DNA of 64,000 nucleotides from Hypoxylon rubiginosum (GCA_902806565.1 CADCXA010000032.1:558001-622000), one strand, 5' to 3'; counted from the stretch's first letter, positions 21,961-34,859 are shown. The notes: generated by a model from the sequence alone, not told the origin. Made by a program: numbers and translations.

Positions 21961-23065
21961 GACTCAATGCTCGTGAAATGCCTCGTCTCTCGCCAGATAT
22001 GTCGTCCGCAGACGCGTTGGTGTAACGAGTTTGAATGGATGGCAGCGTACTTGATGAATTTACCCCTGTCTGCTGCCTCCTTCGCTTCGTTGCGGGGAAA
22101 CGAATCTTGCAGAATCAGCTACTTATCGCATATGTGATAGGTCAGCTCCGTCGGTAGGCTGTGACCTACCGTAGCCCTACCGGAACCTGAAGGGTTACCA
22201 AGTTCGCACCAGATTGAAGTTGAATCATTTCAAGTCGAATCAGTATGTGTATTCCACAAGTGGCAACTACCTGCTCTTGCTAGTTAAACAGCAAATTTTG
22301 AAACGTGGTTATCTCATGCCCTTCTTATTGTTATATAAGTAATTTAATTAAATAGACTGAAGGCGAAGTGAAAAGACTCTTGTAAAGCAATGATACCTTT
22401 TGAAATATGCCAATCGCTCTATAAATTCCTAGACTCGAAGAAACTAGCATGTGCCCCAGCAGCCCGATGTGTCTTTCTAACCACTCAACAATTTCCTCAT
22501 AGCCTGCAGCTCCAACTCGTGGAGGAGGGACTTTTGACAAATGCAAATTCCTACTCCTGCAAGGCGATAAAGAATAGTCATATTTCATATTGGCTCGGGT
22601 AGTTGCGGGAGCAAATTAACTCCTAAGTACCTACTATTAATTTCCCATAGGCATATATTTTATTCTAACATTATTATTATGCACTACTTGTCTATTAATA
22701 GACCTAATAGATCTCTCTAGGTTATTCATATTAAAACAAGTATTATTTTAATTTGCTAGTTGGTGATACGCTGGTCAAAATGGGCACCAGGTGATGAGTA
22801 CTTTGAGCTGGGAGTTACATGGCGGTATAATGAGGCAACCTTCATATAGGGCGTGGCGATATAGCATTGCAAAGGTTGTCACACGCCATGCTCTATTTCT
22901 TAGACTCTGTGCGAAAGAGTTCACCTCTAACCTTGGATGAGTATATATTTCGGTCATTGTTCTACTTGAGCTTTTGCAGTATCGCCTTTATCTTCATAGC
23001 AAGTCATTATACCTCGATCTTTATAGTAACTCGTTCTATCCAAACCCACGAAGAGCCTACGCAAC
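21961..23065. other. AT-rich divergent region
   Basis: About 1.1 kb between the HET gene (-) and the DUF4246 gene (+). The stretch 22300-22760 is clearly more AT-rich than its surroundings, with TTAATTAA and ATTATTATTATG tracts. No gene is seen; old RIP-affected DNA is possible, but no source element is recognisable. Confidence 0.45.
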
Positions 23066-25105
23066 ATGACTTCTCCAAGCCAATCTCATGAACATGGCAC
23101 TGATGGAAGACTAAGACTGCCAGGCTATGGCCTACCTATCGACTCCGAGCCACCAAGTCGATCACATTTCCTCCACCCCTTTTCTTATAACCGCTTTGAG
23201 AGCGACGGACTTAAACAACGAGAGATTCGTAGTAAGTTGTCCTTCTATAGTGGCTTCTCCAACACGATCTATATGATCTTGTGCCTCTCGATTTCCTTCC
23301 GGGAATTCAGAGTGCCACCACGTACTATTCGTTTCTAACGCGAGTTTCTAACTCTCCTTACTATTTTCAAAATTCAGAATTTCTAGTGGGAAACAGTTAC
23401 TAACTAAGCATACTCTAGTGATGAGCTTCATCAACCTAGTAACCGACAAGCCGAACTGGGAAGACAAGGTCTACGATGATCAAACACTTGTTGCTTGGCT
23501 CGAGGAAGCAAAACTGATGGACCGCGACCTCGATCTCGACGGAGACGTATATTTCTCAGAGCATATGTATAAAGTCGTAAGTGGTTTCAACGTTGTATTG
23601 GTATGTGCACTAGGCAAGAAACACAGGCTAATAAGGCGGAGTAGTGCGTCGACGAGCTCCAAGAAAAGGCAGAGTTGCTGAAGACGACCGGCGTCGTGAA
23701 TATACTAGATGCCGAATTAGCCGTTGCGAAATCCGACACGATCGTGCCACCTGCGCTGGCTACCTCTCTAAGAGCTGGCGTGAAAGCCTTAGAAAACATG
23801 GATAAGGACTGGGAACCCAGATCTAACGGCATAATCCTCAACCTCCTGGACCCGTCTTTATTCCCACTGGTACATGGTACCACGAGAGTTCTATCACGAG
23901 GTAGAGTCTCACTCGATCGCTGTGCCTCCTACATTGGCCAGGGGGAACCTAGTGTGGTTAACCCTTACGAAATCAGACGACCTGCCTACTGGCGAACCAG
24001 GCAATGGTTACCCAGTGATATCAGATGGACTGAAACTGGGCCAAGGGTTGCTACTTATATCAACAACCTAAACCCAAAGAAATACAGAGATCTGTACGAG
24101 GTGCTTGGACAGTTCGTTGCAGCAGCAATCCCACTATGGGAGGAGTGTCTATTCCGAGGCCCGGATAGACGGGCACCTCGCATTGTGACCCATCCCTCCG
24201 GCACCAGTGACTATGTCCTGGCTGAGGGCGCTCAACCCGAGTTCCACCACCACAGAAACATTCAGTTTATGGATTACAACTGGTGGGTGCAAAACAGGAT
24301 TCTCAGGTGGCCGGAACCTAGCCAGTGCAAAGAACGGCTATCCCGCTTAAGACATCCGCAAGTGAAACCGAATCTTAGGGAGGATTTTGCTAGAGGTTTG
24401 CAAGTGGTCTTCAAACTTTTCAACATCCAATTAACTCCGGAAGAGCCTGCCTACCCCGGTGACAGTTGGTGCAACGTGGGTGTGCTGAATGATCACATCG
24501 TCGCTACAGCGCTATACTACTACGACATGGAGAACATTGGCAAAAGCTTTCTTTCTTTTGCTCATGTATTCGATAGCGACGTATTGACTCTGCAACCGCC
24601 ATTAGAATACCCAACCACCCCGGACGAGTTGCCCCCGCAGGCAATTGAGGACTACGAGTCCACGCGGCGCTGGTACGGTCTTAAGCCTAATCGGTTTCAG
24701 ATACTAGGAAGCGTTGCTATACGACCAGGACGCCTGCTTGCGTTCCCTACTGTCTTTCAGCACATGCTAGGGCCCTTTAAGCTACGAGATATTACACAGC
24801 CAGGCCACCTCAAGGTACTAGCCATGTACCTTGTAGATCCCAACATCCGAGTCCTCTCCACGGATGTGGTACCGCCTCAACAGAGAGACTGGTGGGCTGA
24901 CGAACTGCGCAATATCAAACCACTTTCCCGACTCCCTCAGGAGATGCGAGATGCCATCGTCGAGTTCTCAGACGGGTTCCCCCTCAGCAAAGAGCAAGGT
25001 AAAAAGGAAAGGGAAAACTTGATAGACGAGCATAGCGAGGTGTCTCGTAATTACGAGTCAATAATTGGCGAGGCAAGTTTATTTCTTCCCATGTTATGTG
25101 CATAG
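23066..25105 (+). CDS. DUF4246-domain protein
   Basis: Three exons, join(23066..23231, 23419..23576, 23645..25105), give 594 aa. The first junction joins LKQREIR to MMSFINLVTDKP and the second joins MYKV to CVDELQEKAE, exactly where DUF4246 proteins (PF14033) continue. Markers are LPGYGLPID and HPFSYNRFE near the N terminus, LVTDKPNWEDKVYDD, then SDYVLAEGAQPEFHHHRNIQ, GDSWCNVGVLNDHIVATALYYYDMENI and LAFPTVFQHMLGPF. The last two blocks resemble an oxygenase-like jelly-roll with possible metal-binding His residues (DHIVAT ... QH), but no activity is established for the family. Intron 1 is long (187 bp) for this window. The C terminus ends shortly after LSKEQGKKERENLIDE, so the length fits the family. 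Confidence 0.88.
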
Positions 25106-25954
25106 CACCTAAGACGTACCGAGGCAATGCTAACTTCGATGCAGACCGGTTTGCACTGACCGAACATGAGGACTTAACAGCGAAAAGACTAAACTCATGG
25201 ACCATCAGCTCCCTGGACTACCCATTGTTCTGCTGATAATTGAAATCACCATTGCTTAGGGAAAGTAAGAAGCTATTCCTAAGACCGACATGCATCGCAG
25301 TCGAGTGGTGCGCTAGGGTCGAGAGCCGCTCTCTCACATGTTGTAGGTAAGGAAGCCCCTTTTTCTTACGACAAGCCTACCTAGGCGACGCTCAGACGTG
25401 TTGAACGCCCGTTAAGAAACTACTTGTTTATTGAATGTAACACGCTTACAAAATACACAGGCCCAATCGACGCCTACACCGAGAACTCCGCTCCGCATTC
25501 ACCGACCCCGAGCTCCGAGCCGATCTCGGACTCGGCGGTAGAGGCATCATACCACAATAGGAAGAAAATATCTTGGTAGAACCAATCGGTGTTGTGTAAT
25601 CGTCCGAGCTGAAATATACGGGGACGCGTATAGTGCAGCGATCTAATCTTATCTGATCCGAGCAGGCAGCGAATTAATAAATAGCAAGAGACCGACCCCT
25701 GAATCGCTCATGCGGTATATGGTCGCTTCTCATTCCGTTTACATGTCCTTTTACGCTCGTGATATCCTTTGATTTCCCTTCTATTTTATTGAAATCGTGC
25801 AACTAGTAGCACGCCAGCTTACCTTGAAAACTACATGATTTCGATACCTAGATCCTTCACTCGGACTTATACAAGCTGATAGTTTCCCCGTCGCCGGCTA
25901 CATAAGCAACCAACACAAGCAACACCACCAGTATTCTCGTCAAGTAACCTAGAC
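25106..25954. other. intergenic, nothing recognised
   Basis: About 850 bp between the DUF4246 gene and the FAD oxidoreductase gene, both on the plus strand. No supported ORF. Confidence 0.4.
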
Positions 25955-27563
25955 ATGTTCGAGAAACCGCTCTTGGTAATCAACGGCGTAGGCTTCGGCC
26001 TATCCGTCGTGCTTTCCATGCTCCGGCACTCACTCTCCTTCCGCCTCAAGCTGCTGCTGCACTCTATATCCTCATCGTCGCGGTCGTCCTCGACCCCCGA
26101 GAAGCCCCGCAACATAGTCATCGTGGGCGCCTCCATCGCCGGCTACACGGCCGCGCGCACCATCGCCCAGTACCTGCTCCCCGGCTCGCCCTACCGGGTC
26201 GTCGTGGTCGAGCCCCGCGACCACTTCCACTTCACGTGGGTGCTGCCGCGCTTCTGCGTCGCCGAGGGCCACGAGCACAAGGCCTTCATCCCGTACGGCG
26301 GGTACCTGCCCGCGGGCTCGCTCGAGGCGGACGGCGGGAAGGTGGCGTGGGTCCGGGACCGCGTCGCGCGCATCTCCCGCGACGCCGTCACGCTAGAGGG
26401 TTCCGGCGAGCAGATCCCGTGTATGTAACATCAGGAGTTCCTTCCCTCCCCTTTCAGCCAAGTTCGGGAGTAAATATTCCTAAAATAGGAATGATTTAGG
26501 AGTCATTACTTCTGAGATATGTTTCAGGGCTCAAGTATCTTGGCTCAATAAGTAATTACTAACTCCCGTTGTTGCAGACGAGTTCCTGGTCGTAGCCACC
26601 GGGTCCGGCGCCGCGGACTCCCTGCCCAGCCGCGTGCCGGCCGGCGACAAGGCCGAGGGCGTGGAGCTGATGAGGCAGATGCAGCGGCGCATCAAGGAGG
26701 CGAAGGACCTCGTGGTCGTCGGCGGAGGCGCGGCCGGCGTGGAGCTGGCTACGGATGCGAAGTCGAAGTATCCCGAGAAGAAGGTCACGTTGGTGCACTC
26801 GCGAGCCGCGGTGATGCATCGCTTCGGGCCAAGACTGCAAGCTGCGGCGCTGGACGGGATTAAGGAGTTGGGAATCGATGTCATTACCGGCGACAGGGTG
26901 GTCAGCGAGGATAAGGAAAAGGGCGTTGCGGTGCTGAAGAGCGGCAAGGAAATAGTTTGCGATTTCTTGGTAGGACATCTTCTCTTCTATCATTTTGATA
27001 CAATACACGAAACTAACAGCACACAAGATAAACTGCACAGGGCAGAGGCCCGACTCCAAGCTGATAGCGCAGCTCAGCCCCTCGTCGATATCGGAGTCAG
27101 GCCATATTCTCACGAAACCTACCCTACAAGTCCAAGACGATTCGCTGCCCAACATATACGCGTGTGGCGATGTGTCAGAGACGAACACGACGCACCCGAA
27201 CTCGCGCTCTGCCATGCGCCAGGCCGTAGTTTGCGCTTATAATATTCTCTCTGGAACGGAAGGCAAGAAGCCCAAGGACACATACGAGCCGCATTGGCTG
27301 GACGGCGTAATCAAGCTGACATTGGGATTGGTGCGTCGCCCCTTTTCGAGTTTATCCCGCTCGTTTGGGAACGTGTAGCTAACATGATTTTTCCACCGTA
27401 GGACAAATCAGTCTCCAACGTCGGCAACGAGAAGACGGAATTTATCTTCTCGATAAAGGAGAAAGACGAGGCTCTGATGGCCGCGGGAGCCTGGCATAAG
27501 CTAGGAGCCAAGCCGTTCGAGGATGACGGCTCGTTCTTGAGTAAGATCAAGGCCAAGATTTGA
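25955..27563 (+). CDS. AIF2/AMID-type FAD-dependent oxidoreductase
   Basis: Four exons, join(25955..26420, 26578..26969, 27028..27330, 27402..27563), give 440 aa. A hydrophobic N terminus (LLVINGVGFGLSVVLSML) may anchor it to a membrane. The first dinucleotide site is NIVIVGASIAGYTAAR (about 53-68), followed by VVEPRDHFHFTWVLPR and LVVATGSG. The second Rossmann site is DLVVVGGGAAGVELATD. After intron 2 come INCTGQRPDS and LPNIYACGDVSETNTTH, the C-terminal FAD-binding block. Choosing the acceptor at 27026-27027 restores the INCTGQRP motif and keeps the frame. These are features of the AIF2/FSP1 family of NAD(P)H quinone oxidoreductases, linked to quinone reduction and cell death. The precise substrate is not decided by sequence. 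Confidence 0.88.
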
Positions 27564-28409
27564 ATCTAGCCATCACACACCGTATCGTCGATATGAATCT
27601 TGGACTGGGCCTGTGCTATAGATCGTTTTATTAGAGCTACAGTTTGTGTACAGCTTAATAATTGAGGGTTAGGATTTGGTGTTTAGGAGCATGGATGGCC
27701 ATTTTCTGGTGAGGTTTAGTTGCTACAATATATCATTTCATGGTAATTATAACTAAAGGGGAAACGACCAAATGAGCCTCGTCTCTCTTCACTCATGTAT
27801 GTCACATCATCCACATAATTCGACGTCATCGTCACTCTTCCTTAGGTACCGAGGTAAGTAGTGAGGAAGTATTCAAATAGACATAGTCGGACCAACGGCA
27901 TCCCCGGCTAACAACTGTAGCTATATTTATTGCCTCGCGGCCTCCAACGACGAATCGACTGCGAAGCGCTTACCAAAGCGAACACCTAAAACGTGTCCCC
28001 TTGCCTTAAAAATCATCGCGATTGTATTACCAAGAAGAGCCATCCGTCTCCGGGTAATACCACGAGGTGCTCCATTGGCCGCGTCTCCCTGCCGAGCGAA
28101 GCTTCTCGTTAACAGCCGGCTATTTTAACCATGCTCTTTAATTATTTCCTAGCATTAGACGAGCTCACGGGATTCATATCTGGGGTGCAGACGCGAGCAT
28201 GGCTATTGGTTCAATGATAGTACGGCGCCCTTGGCGATGACCTGTTCCCCGGTATTTGAGATTCGTCCCTCGTGATGCGGGTTTATGCAGCGACCTGGCC
28301 GCTGCGTATATCACGACGTCTATTCCCCCCTAGTCTATTCCCTCATCTCTCCCACCGGATAACCGAAAAATCCATCTGACAATCGACGTCTGTATCTGCG
28401 ATAGCAAAG
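27564..28409. other. intergenic upstream of the LPMO gene
   Basis: About 850 bp. It holds the 3' end of the FAD oxidoreductase transcript and the promoter of the LPMO. No ORF is supported. CreA-like (SYGGRG) words are too short to call. Confidence 0.4.
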
Positions 28410-29272
28410 ATGAAGCTGCTCACTGCCCTAGCTCTGTCGGGCGTCGCCCAGGCCCACTGTGAGTTTGCCAACCCCTTCATATTCCCCCTTGACTACGTAC
28501 TAACACATCTTCTTTTCACCAAAAGACCACTTCTCGAAGCTCGTGATCAACGGGCAGCCCGAGGCGGCGGAGTGGACGTCGGTCCGGATGACCAAGAACT
28601 ACCAGAGCAACGCGGGCGTGACGGACGTCAACAGCGCCGACATGCGCTGCTACCAGATGAAGGCCGGGACGGGAACCGCCACCGTCGCCGCCGGCGAGAC
28701 CCTCGGATTCCTCGCCCTGTCCGCCGTCACCCACTTCGGCCCCGTCCAGTTCTACGCCGCCCGCGTCCCGGACGGCGCCGACATCAACACCTGGGAGGCG
28801 GCCGGCAACGTCTGGTTCAAGATCGGTAGCATTACCGCCGTCCCGCCGATGGGGTCCAGTGAGGCCACTTGGCCTGCCTATAGTCAGTTTTCCCTTTCCT
28901 CTTTCCCCTGTCCTCCTCCTCCCCCCCCTTTTCTTAACCCCCTCTCGCGAACATAGTTTCAAAAAGGTCAGAGCTAACACTCGACCAACAGACAAGAAAC
29001 AAGTAGACGTGGTGATCCCCAAGAACATGCCGAGCGGCAAGTACCTCATCCGCGTCGAGTCCATCGCCCTCCACCAGGCGCAGTCCGTAGGCGGCGCGCA
29101 GGTCTACCTGTCGTGCGCCCAGGTCGAGGTGACGGGCGGCGGCAGCGGCACGCCGGGCCCCCTGGTCTCCTTCCCCGGCGCCTACAAGGCTAGCGACCCG
29201 GGCTTGATCTGGTCCTACTACCCTGTCCCCACCTCCTACACCGCTCCGGGTCCGGCTGTCTGGACCGGTTAG
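28410..29272 (+). CDS. AA9 lytic polysaccharide monooxygenase (former GH61)
   Basis: Three exons, join(28410..28458, 28526..28882, 28992..29272), give 228 aa. A 15-residue signal peptide (MKLLTALALSGVAQA) is cut before His16, which becomes the N-terminal His of the copper brace; intron 1 falls right after this codon, joining AH to YHFSKL. The second copper His is H86 in SAVTHFGP. The axial Tyr is Y174 in GGAQVYLSC, with the conserved Gln at 172 and a further conserved His at about 163 (IALHQAQ). All residues needed for oxidative cleavage of cellulose or related glucans with copper are present. The protein is secreted. There is no carbohydrate-binding module or long linker, so it is a single-domain LPMO. 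The donor of intron 2 is GTCAGT, slightly off consensus. Confidence 0.92.
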
Positions 29273-29789
29273 AGTAGGGATATCGGTAGAATACCTTGAG
29301 CAACTAGACAACTAGACAACTTAAGCTAGCAGATAACTTAATAAAGCTTTTGGTGCGCCTATGTATTAGCACGAGAATAGCGGTGAACTTCGCTCTTATT
29401 AAGTAGCAATACTTCCTTCACATCAATTAGCATCATTATTTTTAATTTGGGCAAACTCAAGCCAGTTTATGCACTTATTTGGTATTACTCGACAACATAC
29501 AGATGCCCTGCCTGGAGCCTGGAGGTATCCAGCGAACAAAGCTAGGGGCCTAGGAAAAACTACCGCATCCTCTCCTACCCTGCCAACGGTATCCTCGTCC
29601 TATGGAGAGGCAATGCATTCGTAGTGACAAACTTAATGCGATAGCCGTGCAACTAAAAGCGGCAACGAACACAGCATAGAATGAACCTCAACTCCAAAAG
29701 GGCTTGTTGCCCAGCAAAACCGCACGGCAGATTAGTACCTTGAAGTTGAGACCCTAAACTCCTCATATCCTTCACGCTCCCCGCAGTGA
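29273..29789. other. convergent 3' intergenic
   Basis: About 520 bp between the 3' ends of the LPMO (+) and SPT16 (-) genes. AT-rich; no gene seen. Confidence 0.4.
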
Positions 29790-32700
29790 CTAATGGCGTC
29801 GCTTCTTATTACGACTACGATCTTCCTCGTCGTGGCCACCCTCACGATCTTTACGCTTTGCCTTTGTCTCGAGTTCATCCCAATCCTCCCCTTCGTCATC
29901 ATCATCGGAGCCCTCATCGCTTGCCTCTTCGGATGCGTTGCTATCGAATTCCGAATCGTCCTCGCTGGACTCGCTGGCTTCTTCGAGTTCTGACTCGTCG
30001 ATCTCGAAGTTCGACTCCTCTTCTTCCTCCTCCTCACCCTCATCGTCACTCTCGTTCTGTAGGAATGACCAACCACCGTCGACGAAGAACTGGTGAGTAT
30101 CGGCCGTAACCGTCTTCATGATTGTAGGCCAGTTCAGATTCAAAGGACCTTCCGTATAGGCGATATCGCTCGAATCGAGCCACTCCTTGACGTCTTCGAG
30201 AGACTCGACGGGAATAGTGTTGACGTGAGCGGGCGCTCGGGTAAAATCCTTGAAGACGAACACGAGATCGAAATTCTTCAGACCAAATTGTACACGTTCC
30301 AGGTGAGCGATCTCGATGTCGTCGAGCGTCACGACAAAGAATGGCGGCTCCGTGATTTGAATGATGCAGTCCGTCGTGGGTTGGATCGTGACATTGCTTC
30401 GGAACGGGACACCATTGAACCCAAGCTCGCGAAGTGGCATATCGACCTCGACACCCTCGTTCTTGCCAGCCTCGGCAATCTTGTCGGCAAAGTTCTTGAA
30501 TTGGCGGTCCAGTTCCGCTCTGTGGCGACGATCTTCTTGTTCCTGCTCAAACTCATCCTCGTCGCCGTGTCGATACTTTCGCTTCCTGTTGCCAGTTTCG
30601 TCGAACTGAATATCCGTTGCCTCTCGGTAGAACTGCACATCCTTCGTCTTCTTCTTGTTTCCGATGATTATGGGATCCTTGAGATGCAGATGAATAATAA
30701 CGATAAGCTCGTGGGCACAGGGCTGGAAGAAAAGATGGCGGATATTAGAGAAAAGCACGTCGACTCTCTGCTGCGTGTTGAGGGGCGACTGATATCGGAT
30801 ACCGTTCTGATGTATCTCGACTTTTCCAGGAACGCGCTTTCCTTCCATAGCAGGACGGATAAAGACGTTGTCCATGACAGGAGGTCGTCGGTCTAAAGAG
30901 AAGTTAGCATGAAACAATCAGAGCGCAGAAACACCTCAACCTACTTCTTATCTCAACGAGCTTTTCCTGTTCGACGACATCCTCCATGTCCTTCTTCTCT
31001 TGCTCCTTCTTGGTAGCTTCCTTCTTCATGGAGGAGATTTGTGCCGCAATCTCCTCATATCGATCACCGTCACGAGAGCGGAACGTCAGACTCCTCACAA
31101 ACTGGGCCGAGGCGTCTTCGAACGGCTGATCATCCTTTCTGCCTACTCCCTGACCAGGAGAAAGGAAGTTGATACGTAGGTAAGACCACTCTCCCTCATC
31201 GTTCTTGCTAGCGTTCTTGATGGTGTGAATGTGGAAAGGCACAGGCCGGCCCATGACTGGAAGTACAATGGTGTGGTTCTTTTGGTCGACCAAGATCTCG
31301 AGGTTCTTCACCTTTAAGGGCATCTGATTGTCTCTCTTGTACGACTCGAACTTCTTGAACTTCTTGACTTCGGCACCGTCCTGGCCGCTCGTCGACTCAG
31401 CAAATCGGGCCATACCTTCCTTCTGCTTCTTAAGCGCAAGCTCCTTTTGGTGTTCTCGACGTCTCTTTTCTTGATCCTCATCTACCTGTGCCGAACGCTC
31501 CGATCGGAGACGAGTGCTGGTAATATTCTTAGTAGCAACGGCACCGACACGCGAATCCTTCTTCTCCTTCTTCGGCGTGGGCTGCATCTCCTCGTCATCC
31601 TTGAAGAAGAACGACGTCGCGTCAAGGTCGGTGGGGGCATCGCCAGTAAATACGACCGGATCGCTATTGGTCACTCGGATGGTATCAGTAAGAACTAGAG
31701 AGTAGGTCTTGCTGAGCTTGTCCTTAGGCGAAGGATTCTCGATGTCGGTGAACCCAGTCGTGACGCATAGAGTCATGCCATCCTTCAAAGTTCTGGAATT
31801 CTTGCCATTAAGGACCAAGGTTGGATCCTTGCTCTCTATGCCGATACCTGCTCCGACATTCTTGAGGAAATGCTTCTCCAGTTCAGGCTTCCTGGACTTG
31901 ATGTAGCCCAGCGCTCTGCTGTAGACGTCCTTCGCGACGACACCATCTTTGATCTCCTTCAACACCATGTTATGGACGGCGTAGAGGAGCTTGTAGGTGC
32001 TCTCCTGCGTCTTGTTCGGGTCAACTAGGTACGTTCGTGCGATAGAAGAGCAGTACGACTTGTATCGGAGGCCCATGCCGGCGATGATAACGCCGGGGTG
32101 GAGGTTATCACCCGTAGAGTCTGTCTGGAACTTCAGGTCGTATTTGCCACCACTCTGGACGGCGGGGCCCATGTACCAATCGAGGGACGCGGGATCGAAG
32201 TCTGAGGGTAGTCTTTGCTTGTTAGGTAGCTCAACCGCCTTCCACCATTTCTCGTCATCGAGCTTTGAATCGACCTTGTTGGCCAAAGCGCTATGTTTCA
32301 CCTTCTTCTCTTGGTCGAGGACATCTGACATCTGATCGAGAAAGAAGGGGGTCATTAGCGCAACGCAAGCCTTGGACGCCGCTCGCATCGCTCGTAGTTC
32401 GGTTTCATCTTTGACGGAGAAGGCAGCGGTCGATAAGGCGGCGGATATGTCGATCTCTTCGGTGATATCCTTGCACTTCTCGGCGAAGACCTTTTTCCAT
32501 TCATCGATGAATGGTCCGCTGGTTCTGTCTTTAGGGAGAACGCCGACTTTTTTCTGGAGGGAGATCAGGTCAGTTGAAGGCGCAGACGGGGTGGAGGATT
32601 CTAATTCGTATGACTCACGCCTGCAGAATTGATGGTCTCGGCGATTTTGACGAATTGCTTCTCGTTGGCTGCCGAATCCTTGCCTCTGACAAGAATCTCG

Positions 32701-33146
32701 ATCGGGAATCTTCCTCCCTTCAGCTGCTCGAGATGCTTCGCTATTTCATCGTCAGTCGCACAGTTACGTGGGCAGGGAACATTAGGGAGATGCGATGGCT
32801 ACCTTTCTTAGCTGTGGTAACCACGTAGAGGGTGTCGGTGGTGATGACTATCAAAGTAGTGGGGAACTCGTAACCTAGCAACCAGAACTGCGACAAACAA
32901 AAGTCAGTATTTCCCCTACCCAGGTAGCAATGACTGCTAAGTGGACGTAATGTGGCTGGCTAGACGTACGTGCATGGCATTATTCTTCTGAAACTCTGGG
33001 CTCTCCTCAACCTTGCCCATGTTGATGACGATGGAAGAAGCGCCGCCGAAGACGGCATCCCCGGCGCGTTTATCAGCTTTCCAGGCATTAACGAAATGGT
33101 TAATGCGCTCCTGGAAGAGCTTGCCGTCAATCTTGATGTCCGCCAT
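29790..33146 (-). CDS. SPT16: FACT complex subunit SPT16
   Basis: Five exons, join(29790..30892, 30945..32553, 32619..32740, 32803..32887, 32970..33146), give 1031 aa, close to yeast Spt16. The start is [15 protein letters not shown]; an ATG six codons upstream (33164) is also in frame. The N-terminal half is the inactive aminopeptidase-like (M24) domain, with [25 protein letters not shown] and [20 protein letters not shown]. Next come the Spt16 block with RLRSER, then the middle PH-like domains ([58 protein letters not shown]). The last part is an acidic tail (runs of Glu and Asp) ending in basic NKKRRH. FACT is the H2A-H2B chaperone that reorganises nucleosomes during transcription and replication in the nucleus. 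All junctions keep frame. Confidence 0.97.
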
Positions 33147-33959
33147 CTTCTGCGGTTGACTCAAAGATTGATGGCGAAAAGGAAGACGGACAGGTGGAAA
33201 GAATTAATGATGGGAGTGAATGAAAAAAAGGCAAGGAAAAAAAAAAGAGGGATGGAGTAGAGAGAAGGCTATCTATCAATTAACCCTTTGCTCCAAGAAA
33301 ATTAAGATGCGAAGTGACGCGAGAGCTCGGGTGCAAAGCTCCACTTTAATGCGCGACGCGGTTTAGCAATTTACAGCGGTTTAGTTTAATGGGTTCTAGG
33401 GGTAGAGGGGCCGTAACTTTCCCCAGACTTTTACTTTTTGTGACATGAGGCCTAAGGTATCGTCACCAAATACAAAAGGTTATTGTACTGAAAGGTCAGT
33501 TGATGTGAAGGGAATTTTGAAGTCGGTCATCAAATGTAATTATCTGCCCGGATAATCTAAATACTGGAAGTAAGTACCTACCCGGGTTGCCTGTCCAGGG
33601 ATGGTACAATACACCTACTCGAAGAGCAAAGCCAGGAAATAGATATATTCATCATAACTTCTACCCACAGACATAATATTATATGATATGTCGTAGCCCT
33701 GGAGTCCCCCCTCGAGGAAGACGTAGCCTAGCTTCTCATACTCCAGTCTATAAAAGCTTGCGCAGTCAGATGCCGTAAGAATGTGACAATAGCTTGGTGT
33801 AGTAGGCACTCGAAGCTAGAATCACATCTAACCCGATAGCATAAAAAGGTCGTCATTTCATTCCTCCATTCGAGATTCGAGTTGGAAAGCAGCTGGCGTA
33901 TTGTGGTATTGCTGGCTCCGAATGAAGGTCGTGATACTTGGGCAATAGATGTCCCTTAT
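33147..33959. other. SPT16 promoter and intergenic
   Basis: About 800 bp upstream of SPT16 (-). It contains a short A-rich tract near 33225-33245 next to the start. No ORF is supported. Confidence 0.4.
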
Positions 33960-34193
33960 TTATTTCCTATTTTTTTCTTCATTGTCCGTCTCGTATCCAC
34001 TATCATCGCCGACATCGACCGAAGCCGATGGTTCGGAGTCGTTGCCGGTCGTGTTATGAGTGGCGCCTTTATTTCGCTTGTTGGACGAGTCGCCGCCGGT
34101 ACCGGTTCCGTTTAGATCAGGTCCGTTGCTTGATGAAGAGGAGGAATTACTCCTCTTCCTCTTCCTGCTCTCGTGATCCGATGAGGAGCTCAT
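33960..34193 (-). CDS. possible small Ser-rich protein
   Basis: A 77-aa frame from ATG at 34193: a serine run and basic block (SRKRKRSNSSSSSS), then GTGTGGDSSNKRNKG, ending in acidic DDSGYETDNEEKNRK. Its composition is protein-like (patterned Ser, Gly, Asp and Lys) and it ends with a clean stop, but it is short, low in complexity and matches no family I know. It could be a small nuclear protein, one exon of a longer gene, or chance. Confidence 0.3.
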   Translation of the reverse strand: MSSSSDHESRKRKRSNSSSSSSNGPDLNGTGTGGDSSNKRNKGATHNTTGNDSEPSASVDVGDDSGYETDNEEKNRK

Positions 34194-34859
34194 TTTTTTC
34201 TTTCTCGTCCAGCCCTCTTAGTATAGTTTGGATCTAGCTAGCGTGAGATCTCGAGTTAGATAGGAATACTGGATATGCAAGGTGCTATGGTAGATACCTA
34301 TTAATGGTAGATATCAATAAGACTTGAGTCGAGATGCTGGGTATAATGAGGGTTCCGAGATATATCATACAAAAGTAAAGGAAAAGCGACAAGGACAATC
34401 AATCCCTTTGTTCATTGCTATTTATATACCCAGTATACCTAGGTATCTATTCAAGTACCTGGAGATACTGAATCACTCATAGTTCAAGGTCGTAACACAG
34501 CATAGAGTAGACATATGTCGAGTCATTGATCCGTAGGGTCTGAGTGTAGGTATGAAACTGATTAGTTTGGACTCGAATCCTTAGCACGGCTAGTACACAT
34601 TTAGGATTCGGGACGAAACACTCAAGCCTACTTCAGGTATCATTGTTGGGGTTGTGCAATAGGATTGTCAATTCATCGCTTTGTCAAAAAAAAATACCAA
34701 GAAGCGCTAGCCATCTACATCGATGCCGCTATTTCCAGATGCCTACTGTGTAGGCACCTCCCAAAACAAGACCGCAACAAGGCCATCCCTTTCAACCCAT
34801 GCCCCCTCTCATCCTCGCAACATTGAGAGAGGTTTCTCCGAGTGTTACCGTTCAGCCCC
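34194..34859. other. intergenic, nothing recognised
   Basis: About 670 bp with a 12-bp perfect palindrome, ATACCTAGGTAT, around 34435-34446. The right end is the metallothionein 3' UTR. Confidence 0.4.

Noticed and set aside
27028..27048. Acceptor GGGCAG at about 27046 in the FAD oxidoreductase gene
   Set aside because: It keeps frame but deletes the conserved INCTGQ. The upstream acceptor at 27026-27027 restores it.
30093..30896. 267-aa plus-strand frame opposite SPT16
   Set aside because: Antisense shadow of conserved SPT16 coding sequence; no domain and no supporting signals.
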